43,956 nucleotides of DNA from Zemynaea arenosa (GCF_004614185.1 NZ_SPVF01000226.1:1-43956), one strand, 5' to 3'; positions 1-9,144 are shown, counted from the stretch's first letter. Program-made: numbers and translations. The notes: generated from the sequence alone by a model not told the origin.

Positions 1-1
1 C

Positions 2-448
2 CTCGAGAAAGGCTCTGCGGCCGGTAAGCCGGGCGAGGGCAAACCGTCCATCCAGCTGGCGCGGGCTCTGGTGCCGTCGGCGTCTGCCAAACCGGGCAAG
101 CTGGTGACCGATGGCGCGCCGCTGGCCGCCGCCGCGGAGCCAGCCGCCGGCGCCAGCTGTGACGCTGCGGCGTCTGCCGGCAAGTCGGGCGGGCAGACCG
201 TCCCGCCGACCGGTGAAATGCGCCAGGTCGGCGGCAAAGGCCGCCTGCAGTTCTTCACCGCGCCCGCGACTGGCTGTGAAAAGCGCGGCCTGTTCGTGGT
301 CACCGGCGACCTGCTGGACGCGCACACGGTCTACCAGAACTTCACCTATGTGCGCTACGTGAACCCGAAAAACGGCCGTGCGGCCGAAGGCTGGGTCCAG
401 AGCGAGCGCCTGACTGCCCCCAGCCGGACGCTGGCCGACAAGGACTGA
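2..448 (+). CDS. C-terminal part of an exported or SH3-like hypothetical protein (5' end outside window)
   Basis: The frame is open from base 2 to a TGA at 446-448 with no convincing internal start, so the gene begins upstream and only about 148 residues are visible. The visible part opens with a low-complexity Ala/Gly/Lys/Pro stretch, then a compact tail containing GRLQFFTAPATGCEKRGLFV and a segment ending in AEGWVQSERL. That tail resembles bacterial SH3-like modules, in which a short beta strand ends in GWV. I cannot name the family. Its last 94 bases overlap, tail to tail, the 3' end of the Rnk-type gene on the other strand. A cell-wall or periplasmic ligand-binding role would suit an SH3-like tail but is only inference. 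Confidence 0.6.
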   Translation, partial: LEKGSAAGKPGEGKPSIQLARALVPSASAKPGKLVTDGAPLAAAAEPAAGASCDAAASAGKSGGQTVPPTGEMRQVGGKGRLQFFTAPATGCEKRGLFVVTGDLLDAHTVYQNFTYVRYVNPKNGRAAEGWVQSERLTAPSRTLADKD

Positions 449-846
449 AGGTCGTAGTCGCCAGCCCGCTCGGGCTGGTACACAATCTCGATGGCTTCGA
501 CCGTGAAGGTGCGGCCATCGGGATGCGTCCACTGGATGCGATCCCCCTCCCACAGCCCCAGCAGGGCGCTGCCGACCGGTGACAGCACGGACAGCGTGTC
601 CGGCGCCTGCGCCAGATCCTTCGGGTACACCAGCCTGCGGCACAGCTCCGTGCCGTCCTCCAGCAGGCGGAACTTAACTTGCGAATTTAACGTACGACCT
701 TTGGGTGGCATCTCCCAAGGCTCGACCGCGTTCGCGCGCACCAGCTCCTCCGACAGCGCCGCCGTGTGCGCGGCCGACGGTAATTTGGTCAACAAAATAT
801 CGATCCGGTTGAAATCGACGGACGAGATGGTGATGTCCGGGTTCAT
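355..846 (-). CDS. rnk: Rnk-type nucleoside diphosphate kinase regulator (GreA/GreB C-terminal family)
   Basis: The 163-residue product matches the Rnk layout: an N-terminal region with FNRIDILLTKLP, then the GreA/GreB-type C-terminal fold with NSQVKFRLLEDG, RLVYP, LSVLSPVGSALLGLWEGD and YQPERAGDY. Rnk proteins bind RNA polymerase near the secondary channel and were named for effects on nucleoside diphosphate kinase levels. Other Rnk proteins stop soon after the equivalent of the AGDYDL motif, at about 136 residues. This one runs on for some 27 residues, and that extension is the part lying antisense to the upstream gene. Start ATG is at 846. The family call is firm; the extension is unusual. 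Confidence 0.88.
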   Translation of the reverse strand: MNPDITISSVDFNRIDILLTKLPSAAHTAALSEELVRANAVEPWEMPPKGRTLNSQVKFRLLEDGTELCRRLVYPKDLAQAPDTLSVLSPVGSALLGLWEGDRIQWTHPDGRTFTVEAIEIVYQPERAGDYDLQSLSASVRLGAVRRSLWTQPSAARPFFGFT

Positions 847-1138
847 GTTTTGCTTCTCAATCTTGATTCAGTCCTCGGCGAGGACGGTTGTCATGCGCGC
901 CTCAAGGGTGGAGGCGACACGGAATCGTGCAGAGGCTCGGCAAGCAGGCGTCAACGCTTGCCGAGCTTAAGCAAGCCGGGCAAGGATGCGGGGAGGAAGT
1001 GGGTGGCCGGGGTGGACATGGCGAATTGATTATACCCCCGTGGTTGGCGCACTCGCCGAGACACCGTGTATAGTTCAGCAGGTCACATTATTTACTGAAC
1101 AACACGGCGCCGGGAACTGTCATGGGATTTTGTAAGCG
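847..1138. other. Intergenic region between divergent genes
   Basis: These 292 bases separate the minus-strand Rnk-type gene from the plus-strand exported protein. A TATAGT hexamer at about 1070 is a plausible -10 for the rightward gene, but no good -35 lies at standard spacing. A 61-codon frame at 888-1073 has no ribosome-binding site or recognisable product and is not called. Confidence 0.4.
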
Positions 1139-1582
1139 ATGAACACTCTGCTTCGCCTGCTTCTGCTTCTCGCTCCGCTCGTTGCTTTCGCTAGCGGTGG
1201 CCCCGATCCCATCGTCGGAACGTGGCAGCATACGCTCATCGTGCAGGTGGCAGACGGCAAGGTCGTCCGGCGAGAACAGGCGACGGATGGCTCCAGCATG
1301 GAATTCCGCGCGGACGGCACATGGACCTTGTCCAGTCCTCAGAATCAGGCTTCCGGCACCTATCGTCGGCTGGATCGGGACCGCATCGAAACCACAATCA
1401 CCGGTTCGGACCACCCGCGGCAGATTGGCGACGCCTCGGTGAAGCGTGCGGTCGTGCAGAACGACAGCCTGATCCTGACCGTTGACTATGACAGCGAGAA
1501 GATGAAAGTCTTCCCTGCACGCGCCGACGGGACGCGCCCGCAGTCCATGTCTGTTACCTCGACGTTTCGCCGCGCACGGTGA
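1139..1582 (+). CDS. Exported hypothetical protein, lipocalin-like size
   Basis: This 147-residue protein begins with a clear signal peptide, MNTLLRLLLLLAPLVAFASG. The mature part is a small beta-rich domain with PIVGTWQHTL near its start, then GSSMEFRADGTWTL, and ends in a Ser/Thr/Arg tail. A GTW motif near the N-terminus followed by a FRADGTW strand is typical of small lipocalin-like or DUF-type periplasmic beta barrels that may bind a ligand, but no specific family can be named. It stands alone: divergent from the Rnk-type gene and followed by 126 non-coding bases. Confidence 0.65.
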   Translation: MNTLLRLLLLLAPLVAFASGGPDPIVGTWQHTLIVQVADGKVVRREQATDGSSMEFRADGTWTLSSPQNQASGTYRRLDRDRIETTITGSDHPRQIGDASVKRAVVQNDSLILTVDYDSEKMKVFPARADGTRPQSMSVTSTFRRAR

Positions 1583-1708
1583 ACACATTTAGAGCCTGCA
1601 TTGGCTCCCTTCACTGATCCCGGTCGCATCCTGAAAGTGAACTGAAATCGTCGACGTACTGCAAGACTGGAAGTTACAGCGAGAGCAATTCACTCTCCGG
1701 CCAATCTC

Positions 1709-2038
1709 ATGACTCGTACACATGCAATTTTGTTCGTAGCGACGTTGATAATCTGTAGTGTTGTAGCCGCGTGTAGCCACCGAGCGTTTCGGATCGAAGA
1801 AGGATTCGCTGCGATCACTCCTAGGGAGACAATAGATCAGATCGTCAATCGACTTGGCAGACCAGACATGCGAGAAACCACGCATCCATTTACCCGATAT
1901 GCCAGCGTACCGTGCGTAGAACCCTGCAAACTACGGCTCTGGTGGGAACATCCAATATTGAAGGGCTTGGAGGCGTGGTCCGTCGAGATCAACAGCAAAG
2001 GCACCGATATCCGCAAGGCGCACTTTGTATCCCCATGA
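1709..2038 (+). CDS. Small lipoprotein, SmpA/OmlA-like, AT-richer than neighbours
   Basis: The 109-residue product has a hydrophobic leader followed by a lipobox-like VVAAC, so it is probably a lipoprotein with Cys22 as the lipidated residue. After it comes FAAITPRETIDQIVNRLGRPD, which resembles the SmpA/OmlA (BamE-like) pattern in which a short helix precedes a G-x-P motif. Two further cysteines (CVEPCK) are close together. Codon use is visibly less GC-rich than in all neighbouring genes, and the upstream 120 bases are AT-rich too, suggesting relatively recent acquisition. Function unknown. Confidence 0.6.
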   Translation: MTRTHAILFVATLIICSVVAACSHRAFRIEEGFAAITPRETIDQIVNRLGRPDMRETTHPFTRYASVPCVEPCKLRLWWEHPILKGLEAWSVEINSKGTDIRKAHFVSP

Positions 2039-2068
2039 CGCGATTGAAACAGAACCAAGGGTAGCTAT

Positions 2069-2659
<591 letters not shown>

Positions 2660-2661
2660 AT

Positions 2662-3729
2662 ATGCTTCGGTGGAGCGCCTACGCTGTGCTGGCGCTGGCA
2701 GGCAGCGCCGCGCATGCCGCCGACCCCGCCAGCGTCAGCTTCCAGCACAACGACTGGGAACTCGCCTGCGACAACACCCGCACCTGCCGCGCCGCGGGCT
2801 ACCAGCCGGACGACCAGGACGAGAATCCGGTGTCGGTGCTGCTGACCCGGCACGCAGGACCGAACCAGCCGGTCTATGGCGAGGTTCAGTTCGGCACTTA
2901 CGGCGACAATGCGCCGGACGTTCCGGCCACCGTCACGCTGAAGATCAATGGCCGCGCTGCCAGCACGATCAAGCGCGACAAGAACCGCAACTTTCATCTC
3001 ACGTCCGCCCAGGTCGCAGCGCTGCTCGCGGTCCTCAACAAAACCACCACGGTCGAATTCGTCGCCGGCGAGACCACCTGGACGCTGTCGACCAAAGGCG
3101 CGTCCGCCGTGCTGCTGAAGATGGACGAATTCCAGGGCCGTCTCAACACGCCGGGCGCGCTGGCGCGCAAGGGTACGCAGCCTGAAGACAAGGTGCTGCC
3201 GCCGCTCGCGCTACCGGTGATCGTGGCTGCTGCGGTGCCGAAAGCCCTCGACAAGGCGGCGCTGGCCGCGCTGGACCGCAAGGCCATCACGGCTGAACTG
3301 CGCAAGGCCATCAAGCTGGAAGACTGCGACGAACTCGCGACCATTGGCAGCGCCGAGAACCCGCTGGACATTGCGCCGCTCAGCAACGGCAAGCTGGTGG
3401 TCTCCGCCACCTGCTGGCGCGCCGCCTACAACACGGGCAGCGCCTTCGCCGTGATCAACGCGCAGGCGCCGTATGCGCCTGTCATTGTGACGACACTGGC
3501 CAATGACTACGCCGATGGCGTGATCGGCGCCAGCCAGAAGGGCCGTGGGCTGGGCGACTGCTGGTCCAGCGAGGACTGGACCTGGGACGGCGCCCGCTTC
3601 GTGCACACCCACGCGACCTGGACCGGCATGTGTCGCTTGATCGCTCCCGGCGGCGCCTGGGATCTGCCAAGCCTGGTTACCACAGTCAAAGCGGTGCCGG
3701 GACAGAACGCAGCGGACAAGGGCAAATAA
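2662..3729 (+). CDS. DUF1176 domain exported protein
   Basis: The 355-residue product has a signal peptide ending near AHAADP. The mature start VSFQHNDWELACDNTRTCRAAGYQ is the hallmark of DUF1176 proteins (W-E-x-x-C-D-N-x-R-T-C-R). Further cysteine-bearing segments, LEDCDE, CWRAAYNTG, LGDCWSSEDWTWDG and TGMCRLI, follow in the order usual for the family and suggest disulfide bonds in the periplasm. A ribosome-binding site AAGGA lies just before the ATG, inside the end of the TMEM175 gene. No biochemical function is established for DUF1176. The tight linkage to a channel suggests an envelope role. Confidence 0.85.
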   Translation: MLRWSAYAVLALAGSAAHAADPASVSFQHNDWELACDNTRTCRAAGYQPDDQDENPVSVLLTRHAGPNQPVYGEVQFGTYGDNAPDVPATVTLKINGRAASTIKRDKNRNFHLTSAQVAALLAVLNKTTTVEFVAGETTWTLSTKGASAVLLKMDEFQGRLNTPGALARKGTQPEDKVLPPLALPVIVAAAVPKALDKAALAALDRKAITAELRKAIKLEDCDELATIGSAENPLDIAPLSNGKLVVSATCWRAAYNTGSAFAVINAQAPYAPVIVTTLANDYADGVIGASQKGRGLGDCWSSEDWTWDGARFVHTHATWTGMCRLIAPGGAWDLPSLVTTVKAVPGQNAADKGK

Positions 3730-3781
3730 ACGGTCGAGCGGCGCATCCTGAGCGGTAGACCGTCGACTTCTGAGCGCCGCG

Positions 3782-5029
3782 CTACCAGCGACCATAGTGA
3801 TTGACTACGCCGCGCCAGAACGCGTCGGCATCCTTGCCCAAAGTGGTGCCGCCGGCTTTGGCGGTGGCGTTGGCCGCCGTCTGCACCAGCACCAGCTTGA
3901 GGGCCGGGTCGATCAGGATCATCTGGCCGTACACGCCGATCATGGCGAAACGGCGCTTCTCGGTGGGGAAGGTCCAGAACTGGTACGAATAGCCGTAGTA
4001 CGGCGTGGCCACATGCGGACGGAAGGCTTCCGGCGCGCGGCGCCAGTCGGTGGCCTCCATCAGGTAGTCCTTCGGAACGATCTCCTTCTGCGCCGGATCG
4101 TCCGGCCGCACGCCGTCGTTGGCGAGCACGATGCCGAGGCGCGCGTAGTCGTGCAGGGTGGCGTTGAAATTCCCGGCCGCGCGTTCCAGGCCGGTGCGGT
4201 CCGCTCGCCACAGGGCTGACGTCTCCGCGCCGATCGGCTGCCACAGGCGGGAGGTCAGGTACTCGCTCAGGTTCATGCCGGTGGCGCCGCGCAGGACGGC
4301 GGCCAGCACCTCGGTCTCCGCGCTGGCGTAGGCAAAGCGCGTCCCTTGCGGCGCATCGCGGACCGTGATGGTGGGGGCCGCGTTTTCGACACCGCCGCGG
4401 ATCACCGCGCGCGCCCAGCGCTCCAGGTCATCGTTGCCGTCGTAGCGCTCCTCGAAGTGGGCGCCGGAGGACATGCGCAGCAGGTTGCGGATGGTGGTCT
4501 CGCCATACAGGGTGCCGGCGGTCTTGGGGAGGTAGTGGTCCACGCGGTCGTCCAGCGAGGCGATCTTCCCCTCGCGCAGGGCGATGCCGACGGCCAGCGA
4601 GACGATCGACTTGGCCATCGAATTGGAGACGAAGCGCTGCATGGGCGTGCGGTCGTACTGGTAGCGCTCCACCTGCACCACGCCGTCCTTGATGATCATG
4701 AGGCCCATGATGCGCTGGCGTGCCAGGTAGTCGCTGACGGTGAGGTTGATGCGGCCGTCCCCGCTCCAGCGAATCGAAGGCTCGCTCGCGGCGCGGGGCA
4801 GTGGCATCGGCGCGGTGCTTGGCGCCAGCACGTTGGCTTTACCGCCGAAAATGCCTTCGATCTCGCCTTGCGCCGTGAAGGAGCCGACACGTACCGCCTC
4901 GTCGTAGAACCAGTTCTTGGCCGTGCCGACCGGGTAGCCTTGAGCCTTGCCCAGTTTGTCTTCGTCGGGGGCCGCACAGGCTGCAGTGGCGGCCGTGGCA
5001 AACAGCAGTACATACAGGGGAGAGCGCAT
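3782..5029 (-). CDS. Serine hydrolase, class C beta-lactamase / EstB-like fold
   Basis: I chose the ATG at 5029 because it begins a signal peptide (MRSPLYVLLFATAATAACAAP), which could also be a lipobox with the Cys lipidated. The 415-residue protein has the SxxK nucleophile motif in SNSMAKSIVSLAVG, the second motif YASAETEVLA (Y-x-S/N), and the surrounding LLRMSSGAHFEE and LHDYARLGIVLANDG typical of class C-type hydrolases. Such proteins include esterases, D-aminopeptidases and 6-aminohexanoate-dimer hydrolase relatives; a true beta-lactamase role cannot be assumed. It is convergent with the DUF1176 gene and divergent from the membrane protein at 5163. Confidence 0.85.
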   Translation of the reverse strand: MRSPLYVLLFATAATAACAAPDEDKLGKAQGYPVGTAKNWFYDEAVRVGSFTAQGEIEGIFGGKANVLAPSTAPMPLPRAASEPSIRWSGDGRINLTVSDYLARQRIMGLMIIKDGVVQVERYQYDRTPMQRFVSNSMAKSIVSLAVGIALREGKIASLDDRVDHYLPKTAGTLYGETTIRNLLRMSSGAHFEERYDGNDDLERWARAVIRGGVENAAPTITVRDAPQGTRFAYASAETEVLAAVLRGATGMNLSEYLTSRLWQPIGAETSALWRADRTGLERAAGNFNATLHDYARLGIVLANDGVRPDDPAQKEIVPKDYLMEATDWRRAPEAFRPHVATPYYGYSYQFWTFPTEKRRFAMIGVYGQMILIDPALKLVLVQTAANATAKAGGTTLGKDADAFWRGVVNHYGRW

Positions 5030-5100
5030 TCCCGCGTCCTTATCAGGGTGACAGCCCGACAGCTTACCTCGGCCGTGCCCTGCCATGTGCAGCCGAAAGA

Positions 5101-5130
5101 TTGCCCATCAGACAGGAAGGTGTGTATAGT
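5101..5130 (+). promoter_or_regulatory. Putative sigma-70 promoter for the membrane protein gene
   Basis: TTGCCC at 5101-5106 and TATAGT at 5125-5130 are separated by 18 bp, and the start codon of the downstream gene lies 33 bases after the -10 hexamer. Confidence 0.5.
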
Positions 5131-5162
5131 TGCCCGACCCTTAACCTTGTTGAAAGTGCACC

Positions 5163-5789
5163 ATGACCGACAACGTTTATGCCGCCCCGCAGGCGAACAT
5201 GTCGTCCGCCAGCGACCAGTCCGGCGACACCCGCTTCTTTGTGGTGTCGACCACCAAGCTGGCGGTGATGTACCTCGGCACGTTCGGCATTTACCTGCTG
5301 TACTGGTACTACAAGCAGTGGGAGCTGTACAAGGAAAGCCAGCCATTCGATTCCCCGGCAGGCAAGATCTGGCCTGCCATGCGCGCCATTTTTTCGTTTC
5401 TGTTCACGCACGCTCTGTTCGGCAAGGTGAAGGCGGCGCAGCCGGACCACCCCGCGGTCGCAGCGTGGTCGCCGATGCGGGATGCGACGCTGGTGGTGCT
5501 GCTGATGTTCGGGCCGATGATCCTGTCCTGGACCATGCCTGGTCCGCATTCGCCCCTCACGCCGCGGCTGATCGCCATGGCGCTGATGTTCCCCATCGCC
5601 ACCGTGCTGTGCCGCGTGCAGGCGCGCATCAATGCCGTCTGCGGGGACGAGACGGGCGCGGCGAACCGGCACATCACCGGCGCCAACATCGCATGGCTCG
5701 TGCTGGGCTCCCTGGGCTGGCTCATCTTTGGCCTGGCCGGGATCGGCCTGCTGCTCGGAATGAATGAGTCCGGCGCGGACGGGTACTGA
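5163..5789 (+). CDS. Multi-pass membrane protein of unknown function
   Basis: The 208-residue protein has a polar N-terminus (MTDNVYAAPQANMSS), then VSTTKLAVMYLGTFGIYLLYWYYKQW. This first hydrophobic segment, with its GIYxLYW pattern, is common in short bacterial membrane proteins related to DUF4234. Two or three more hydrophobic segments follow, at about residues 114-150 and 174-198. I do not recognise a function. It has its own promoter and is not tightly linked to either neighbour. Confidence 0.7.
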   Translation: MTDNVYAAPQANMSSASDQSGDTRFFVVSTTKLAVMYLGTFGIYLLYWYYKQWELYKESQPFDSPAGKIWPAMRAIFSFLFTHALFGKVKAAQPDHPAVAAWSPMRDATLVVLLMFGPMILSWTMPGPHSPLTPRLIAMALMFPIATVLCRVQARINAVCGDETGAANRHITGANIAWLVLGSLGWLIFGLAGIGLLLGMNESGADGY

Positions 5790-5814
5790 GCGTCACATGC
5801 ATACATCCGCGTCC

Positions 5815-5843
5815 GTGACTGTGGCGGATGCGCCTGCTATTAT
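5815..5843 (+). promoter_or_regulatory. Putative promoter of the M3 peptidase gene
   Basis: GTGACT at 5815-5820 (four of six matches to the -35 consensus) is followed after 17 bp by TATTAT at 5838-5843. The chosen start at 5898 lies about 50 bases downstream. Confidence 0.5.
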
Positions 5844-5897
5844 CGGCGGCTGAGCTGGCCCGTGCGGCCAGCGTTTCTCAATGACCCGAGACACTTC

Positions 5898-8063
5898 ATG
5901 ACCCGTCGTCCCCAACTGCTCCTGATCGCCGCCAGCCTGGCGCTGATCCCCGCGGCGCATGCCGCCACCACGCCGGCCGCCAAGCCGGTGACCGCCACCG
6001 CTGTCACCGCCAAGCTGGATGCGTCCAACCCGTTCGCGAAAGTCAGCCCGCTGCCGCTGCGCTACCCGCAGTTCGACAAGATCAAGGACGAGCACTTTCT
6101 GCCCGCCTTCACCGCCGGCATGGCCGAGCAGCTGAAGCAGATCGACGCCATCGCCAGCAACCACAATGCGCCGAGTTTTGACAACACCATCGTGGCGATG
6201 GAACGCTCCGGCCAGCTGCTGACGCGGGTGGTCACCACCTTCAGCAACCTGCAGGGCGCGAACACCAACGACACGCTGGACGCGATCGACCGCGAGATCC
6301 AGCCCAAGCTGGCTGCGCACAACGACGCGATCTACATGAACGAAAAGCTGTTCAAGCGCGTGCAGACCCTGTACGACAAGCGCGATGCGCTGAAGCTGGA
6401 CGCCGAATCCAAATACCTGCTGGAGCGCTACTACAAGGACTTCGTGCGCGCGGGTGCCAAGCTGTCGGCGGCGGACAAGGACAAGCTCAAGGCCCTGAAC
6501 AGCGAGATGGCCGGCCTGCAGTCGCAGTTCTCGCAGAACGTGCTGAAGGAGATGAACGCCTCGGCCCTGGTGGTCGACAAGCGCGAGGACCTGGCGGGCA
6601 TGCCGGAAGCGGACATCAACGCCGCCGCGGCAGCCGCCAAGGCCAAGGGCATGGACGGCAAGTACCTGATCGCGATCTCCAACACCACCGGGCAGGCACC
6701 GCTCGCGGTGCTGACCAACCGCGAAGTGCGCGCGCAGCTGCTGGCCGCCTCGATGGCGCGCGGCAGCCATGGCGGGGAGTTCGACAACCGCGAACTGGTG
6801 CGCAAGCTGGCCACCCTGCGTGCGCAGAAGGCCGCGCTGCTCGGCTTCGAGACCTACGCCGCCTATTCGCTGGACGACCAGACCGCGAAGGACACCGCGA
6901 CCGTCAACAAGCTGCTGGCCGAACTGGCCAAGCCTGCGGTGACCAACGCACGCAAGGAAGCGGCGGACATGCAGCAGCTGATCGATGCCGACAAGGGCGG
7001 CTACCAGCTGGCGCCGTCCGACTGGGCCTACTTCAGTGACAAGGTGCGCGCGCAGCGCTATGCCTTCGACGAGAACCAGCTCAAGCCCTACCTGGAGCTG
7101 GACAACGTGCTGACCAAGGGCGTGTTCTTCGCCGCGAACAAGCTGTATGGGATCAGCTTCAAGGAGCGCAAGGACCTCCCGGTGTACAACCCGGACGTGC
7201 GCGTGTTCGACGTCTTCGATACCGACGGCAAGCAGCTCGCGATCTTCCTGTTCGACCCCTACGCACGCTCCAACAAGAACGGCGGCGCGTGGATGAACGA
7301 GTACGTGTCCCAGAGCGGGCTGCTGGGCACCAAGCCGGTGGTGGCCAACCACGTCAACATTCCCAAGCCCGCGGCGGGCCAGCCTACGCTGCTGACCTGG
7401 GATGAAGCCAAGACCATGTTCCACGAGTTCGGTCACGCGCTGCATGGCATGTTCTCCAACGTGAAGTACCCGCGCTTTGCGGGCACCAATGTGCCGCGCG
7501 ATTTCGTCGAGTACCCGTCGCAGGTCAACGAGATGTGGGCGGCGTGGCCGGAAGTCCTGGCCAACTACGCCAACCATTACCAGACCGGCGCGCCGATGCC
7601 GAAGGAGCTGCTGGACAAGGTGATCGCTGCTTCGAAATTCAACCAGGGCTTCGCGACCACTGAGTACCTGGCCGCATCGCTGCTGGACCAGCGCTGGCAC
7701 CAGCTGAAGGCCACCGAGATCCCGGCGGATGTCGTCGGCTTCGAGACTGCGGCGCTGAAGGACGCGGGTGTGGACTTTGCCGCGGTGCCGCCGCGCTACC
7801 GCACCACCTACTTCTCGCACGCCTTCGCGGGCGGCTATTCGGCGGGCTACTACTCCTACCTGTGGGCCGAGAAGCTGGATGCGGATTCGGTCGAGTGGTT
7901 CAAGGAGAACGGCGGCCTGCTGCGCAAGAACGGCGACCATTTCCGCAGCACGCTGCTGTCGCGCGGCGGCACGGCGGATGCGCTGGAGATGTTCCGCAAT
8001 TTCCGCGGGCGCGAGCCGGTGATCCAGCCGCTGTTGATCCGCCGCGGGCTGACTGCGCAGTGA
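5898..8063 (+). CDS. M3 family zinc metallopeptidase, dipeptidyl carboxypeptidase / oligopeptidase type
   Basis: The ATG at 5898 is preferred over an in-frame one 36 bases earlier because it starts directly with a signal peptide (MTRRPQLLLIAASLALIPAAHA). The 721-residue length, the catalytic motif MFHEFGHALHGMF (His509, Glu510, His513) and the following FVEYPSQVNEMW segment, which supplies the third zinc ligand, place it in the thimet-oligopeptidase/Dcp family M3. The C-terminal block AGGYSAGYYSYLWAEKLDAD is also diagnostic. The signal peptide implies a periplasmic enzyme, unlike cytosolic OpdA, so it probably trims peptides in the envelope. Three tandem 14-bp repeats span its stop codon. Confidence 0.93.
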   Translation: MTRRPQLLLIAASLALIPAAHAATTPAAKPVTATAVTAKLDASNPFAKVSPLPLRYPQFDKIKDEHFLPAFTAGMAEQLKQIDAIASNHNAPSFDNTIVAMERSGQLLTRVVTTFSNLQGANTNDTLDAIDREIQPKLAAHNDAIYMNEKLFKRVQTLYDKRDALKLDAESKYLLERYYKDFVRAGAKLSAADKDKLKALNSEMAGLQSQFSQNVLKEMNASALVVDKREDLAGMPEADINAAAAAAKAKGMDGKYLIAISNTTGQAPLAVLTNREVRAQLLAASMARGSHGGEFDNRELVRKLATLRAQKAALLGFETYAAYSLDDQTAKDTATVNKLLAELAKPAVTNARKEAADMQQLIDADKGGYQLAPSDWAYFSDKVRAQRYAFDENQLKPYLELDNVLTKGVFFAANKLYGISFKERKDLPVYNPDVRVFDVFDTDGKQLAIFLFDPYARSNKNGGAWMNEYVSQSGLLGTKPVVANHVNIPKPAAGQPTLLTWDEAKTMFHEFGHALHGMFSNVKYPRFAGTNVPRDFVEYPSQVNEMWAAWPEVLANYANHYQTGAPMPKELLDKVIAASKFNQGFATTEYLAASLLDQRWHQLKATEIPADVVGFETAALKDAGVDFAAVPPRYRTTYFSHAFAGGYSAGYYSYLWAEKLDADSVEWFKENGGLLRKNGDHFRSTLLSRGGTADALEMFRNFRGREPVIQPLLIRRGLTAQ

Positions 8064-8097
8064 TGTTCTCGCAGTGATGATCGCGCAGTGATGATCG
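8056..8097 (+). repeat. Three tandem copies of a 14-bp unit across a stop codon
   Basis: CGCAGTGATG begins units at 8056, 8070 and 8084. The second and third units are identical and the first differs in its last four bases. The first copy contains the TGA stop of the peptidase gene, so the array arose by duplication of the gene end. Confidence 0.8.
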
Positions 8098-8144
8098 TCT
8101 AAGCGCTTGACTTGTCTATGGCCTGCGGCTTCATCATGCAGGCC

Positions 8145-8525
8145 ATGGACGATCTGACTCTTCTCGCGCAGGTCGAGGCTTGCGCGCTTGACCCTTCTCT
8201 CTTCAACCATGCGGGACACGTGCGGCTGGCGCTGGCCTGCCTGCACACTGCCAGCGGTGATGCCGATCTGGCCGCGGCGCGCTGTTGCGCGGCGATCGCC
8301 CGCTATGCCACGCATCTCGATGCGGCGGACAAATTCCACTGGACGGTGACCGAAGCGCTGGTGCGGCTGCTGGCGGCCGGGCTGCACGAAGAGATTGCAC
8401 GCGATGCGCGGGCCTGCCTCGCACGGCACTACAGCGCCGCCGCGCTGGCCGCACCGCAAGCGCGGGCGCATTTCGTTGCGCCGGACCTGCTCCCGCTGCC
8501 CGGGTGCGCAGGTGCGCTCGGCTGA
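8145..8525 (+). CDS. Conserved small hypothetical protein
   Basis: About 126 residues from the internal ATG at 8145 (MDDLTLL); in-frame upstream starts at 8112 and 8118 are possible. The segment LFNHAGHVRLALACL, followed later by ATHLDAADKFHWTVTEALVRLL, matches a recurring cytosolic protein family in proteobacteria with conserved His residues (FxHxxHVRxA and KxHxTxT). I know of no established function. It is rich in Ala, as are its neighbours. Between the M3 peptidase and a MerR regulator, it has no obvious partner. Confidence 0.6.
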   Translation: MDDLTLLAQVEACALDPSLFNHAGHVRLALACLHTASGDADLAAARCCAAIARYATHLDAADKFHWTVTEALVRLLAAGLHEEIARDARACLARHYSAAALAAPQARAHFVAPDLLPLPGCAGALG

Positions 8526-8619
8526 TCCGGCTCATGCGCTCGCGGGGCGAACCGGCGCGGGCCGCAGCGCCCGCGCTGCATCTGCCGCCACTTGGCGCCG
8601 GCTCTGCTAACCTGACGGC

Positions 8620-9144
8620 ATGAGCACCTACTCCATCGGCCAGCTCGCGCGCATCGCCGGCGTGTCTCGCACCACGCTGCTGTACTACGAGCAGGCGGGC
8701 CTGCTGGTGCCGCGGGCGCGTAGCGCGGCGGGCTACCGCCACTATGACGAGGCGGCTGCCGAGCGGGCGCGCCGCATCGCGGCCTACCGCGCCACCGGGA
8801 TGCCGCTGGCGTCCATCGCCGCGCTGCTGGATGGGCAGGCCGCATCCGCCATCGAACAGCGGCTGGGCGAGATCGCGCGCGAAATGGCGCTGCTGCGCGA
8901 ACAGCAGGCCGTGCTTCTGCGGCTGCTTGGCAAAACCGACGGTGGCCAGATGGACAAGGACCGCTGGACCGCGCTGCTGCGCGAGGCCGGGATGGACGAT
9001 GCGGCCATGGCGCGCTGGCACGCGCTGTTCGAGCGCCAGTCGCCGGACGCGCACGCATCGTTTTTGCGGTCGCTGGGGCTGGACGACGATGAGGTGTCCC
9101 GCATTCGCTCCTGGGCCGCCGGAACCGGCCAAAACGGTGTATAA
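8620..9144 (+). CDS. MerR family transcriptional regulator
   Basis: The 174-residue protein starts with the MerR winged helix-turn-helix, YSIGQLARIAGVSRTTLLYY, followed by EQAGLLVPRARSAAGYRHYD, the canonical recognition and wing segments. A coiled-coil linker (residues about 75-110) joins it to a short C-terminal domain with MDDAAMARWHALFERQSPDAHASFLRSLG. No cysteine pair for metal binding is present, so it is not a metal or SoxR-type sensor; the effector is unknown. MerR regulators bind elongated promoters as dimers and untwist the DNA. The DUF4404 gene starts 33 bases downstream and may be co-transcribed. Confidence 0.85.
   Translation: MSTYSIGQLARIAGVSRTTLLYYEQAGLLVPRARSAAGYRHYDEAAAERARRIAAYRATGMPLASIAALLDGQAASAIEQRLGEIAREMALLREQQAVLLRLLGKTDGGQMDKDRWTALLREAGMDDAAMARWHALFERQSPDAHASFLRSLGLDDDEVSRIRSWAAGTGQNGV

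Noticed and set aside
888-1073. 61-codon frame in the first intergenic region
   Set aside because: No ribosome-binding site, no recognisable sequence and promoter-like elements inside.
3782-5029. Calling the serine hydrolase an antibiotic-resistance beta-lactamase
   Set aside because: The SxxK and YxS motifs are shared with esterases and peptidases; nothing in the sequence points specifically to beta-lactam hydrolysis.
5793-8471. 892-codon open frame on the minus strand
   Set aside because: It lies opposite the M3 peptidase, is Arg/Val/His/Gln-rich with no domain, and is a codon-bias shadow of a GC-rich gene.
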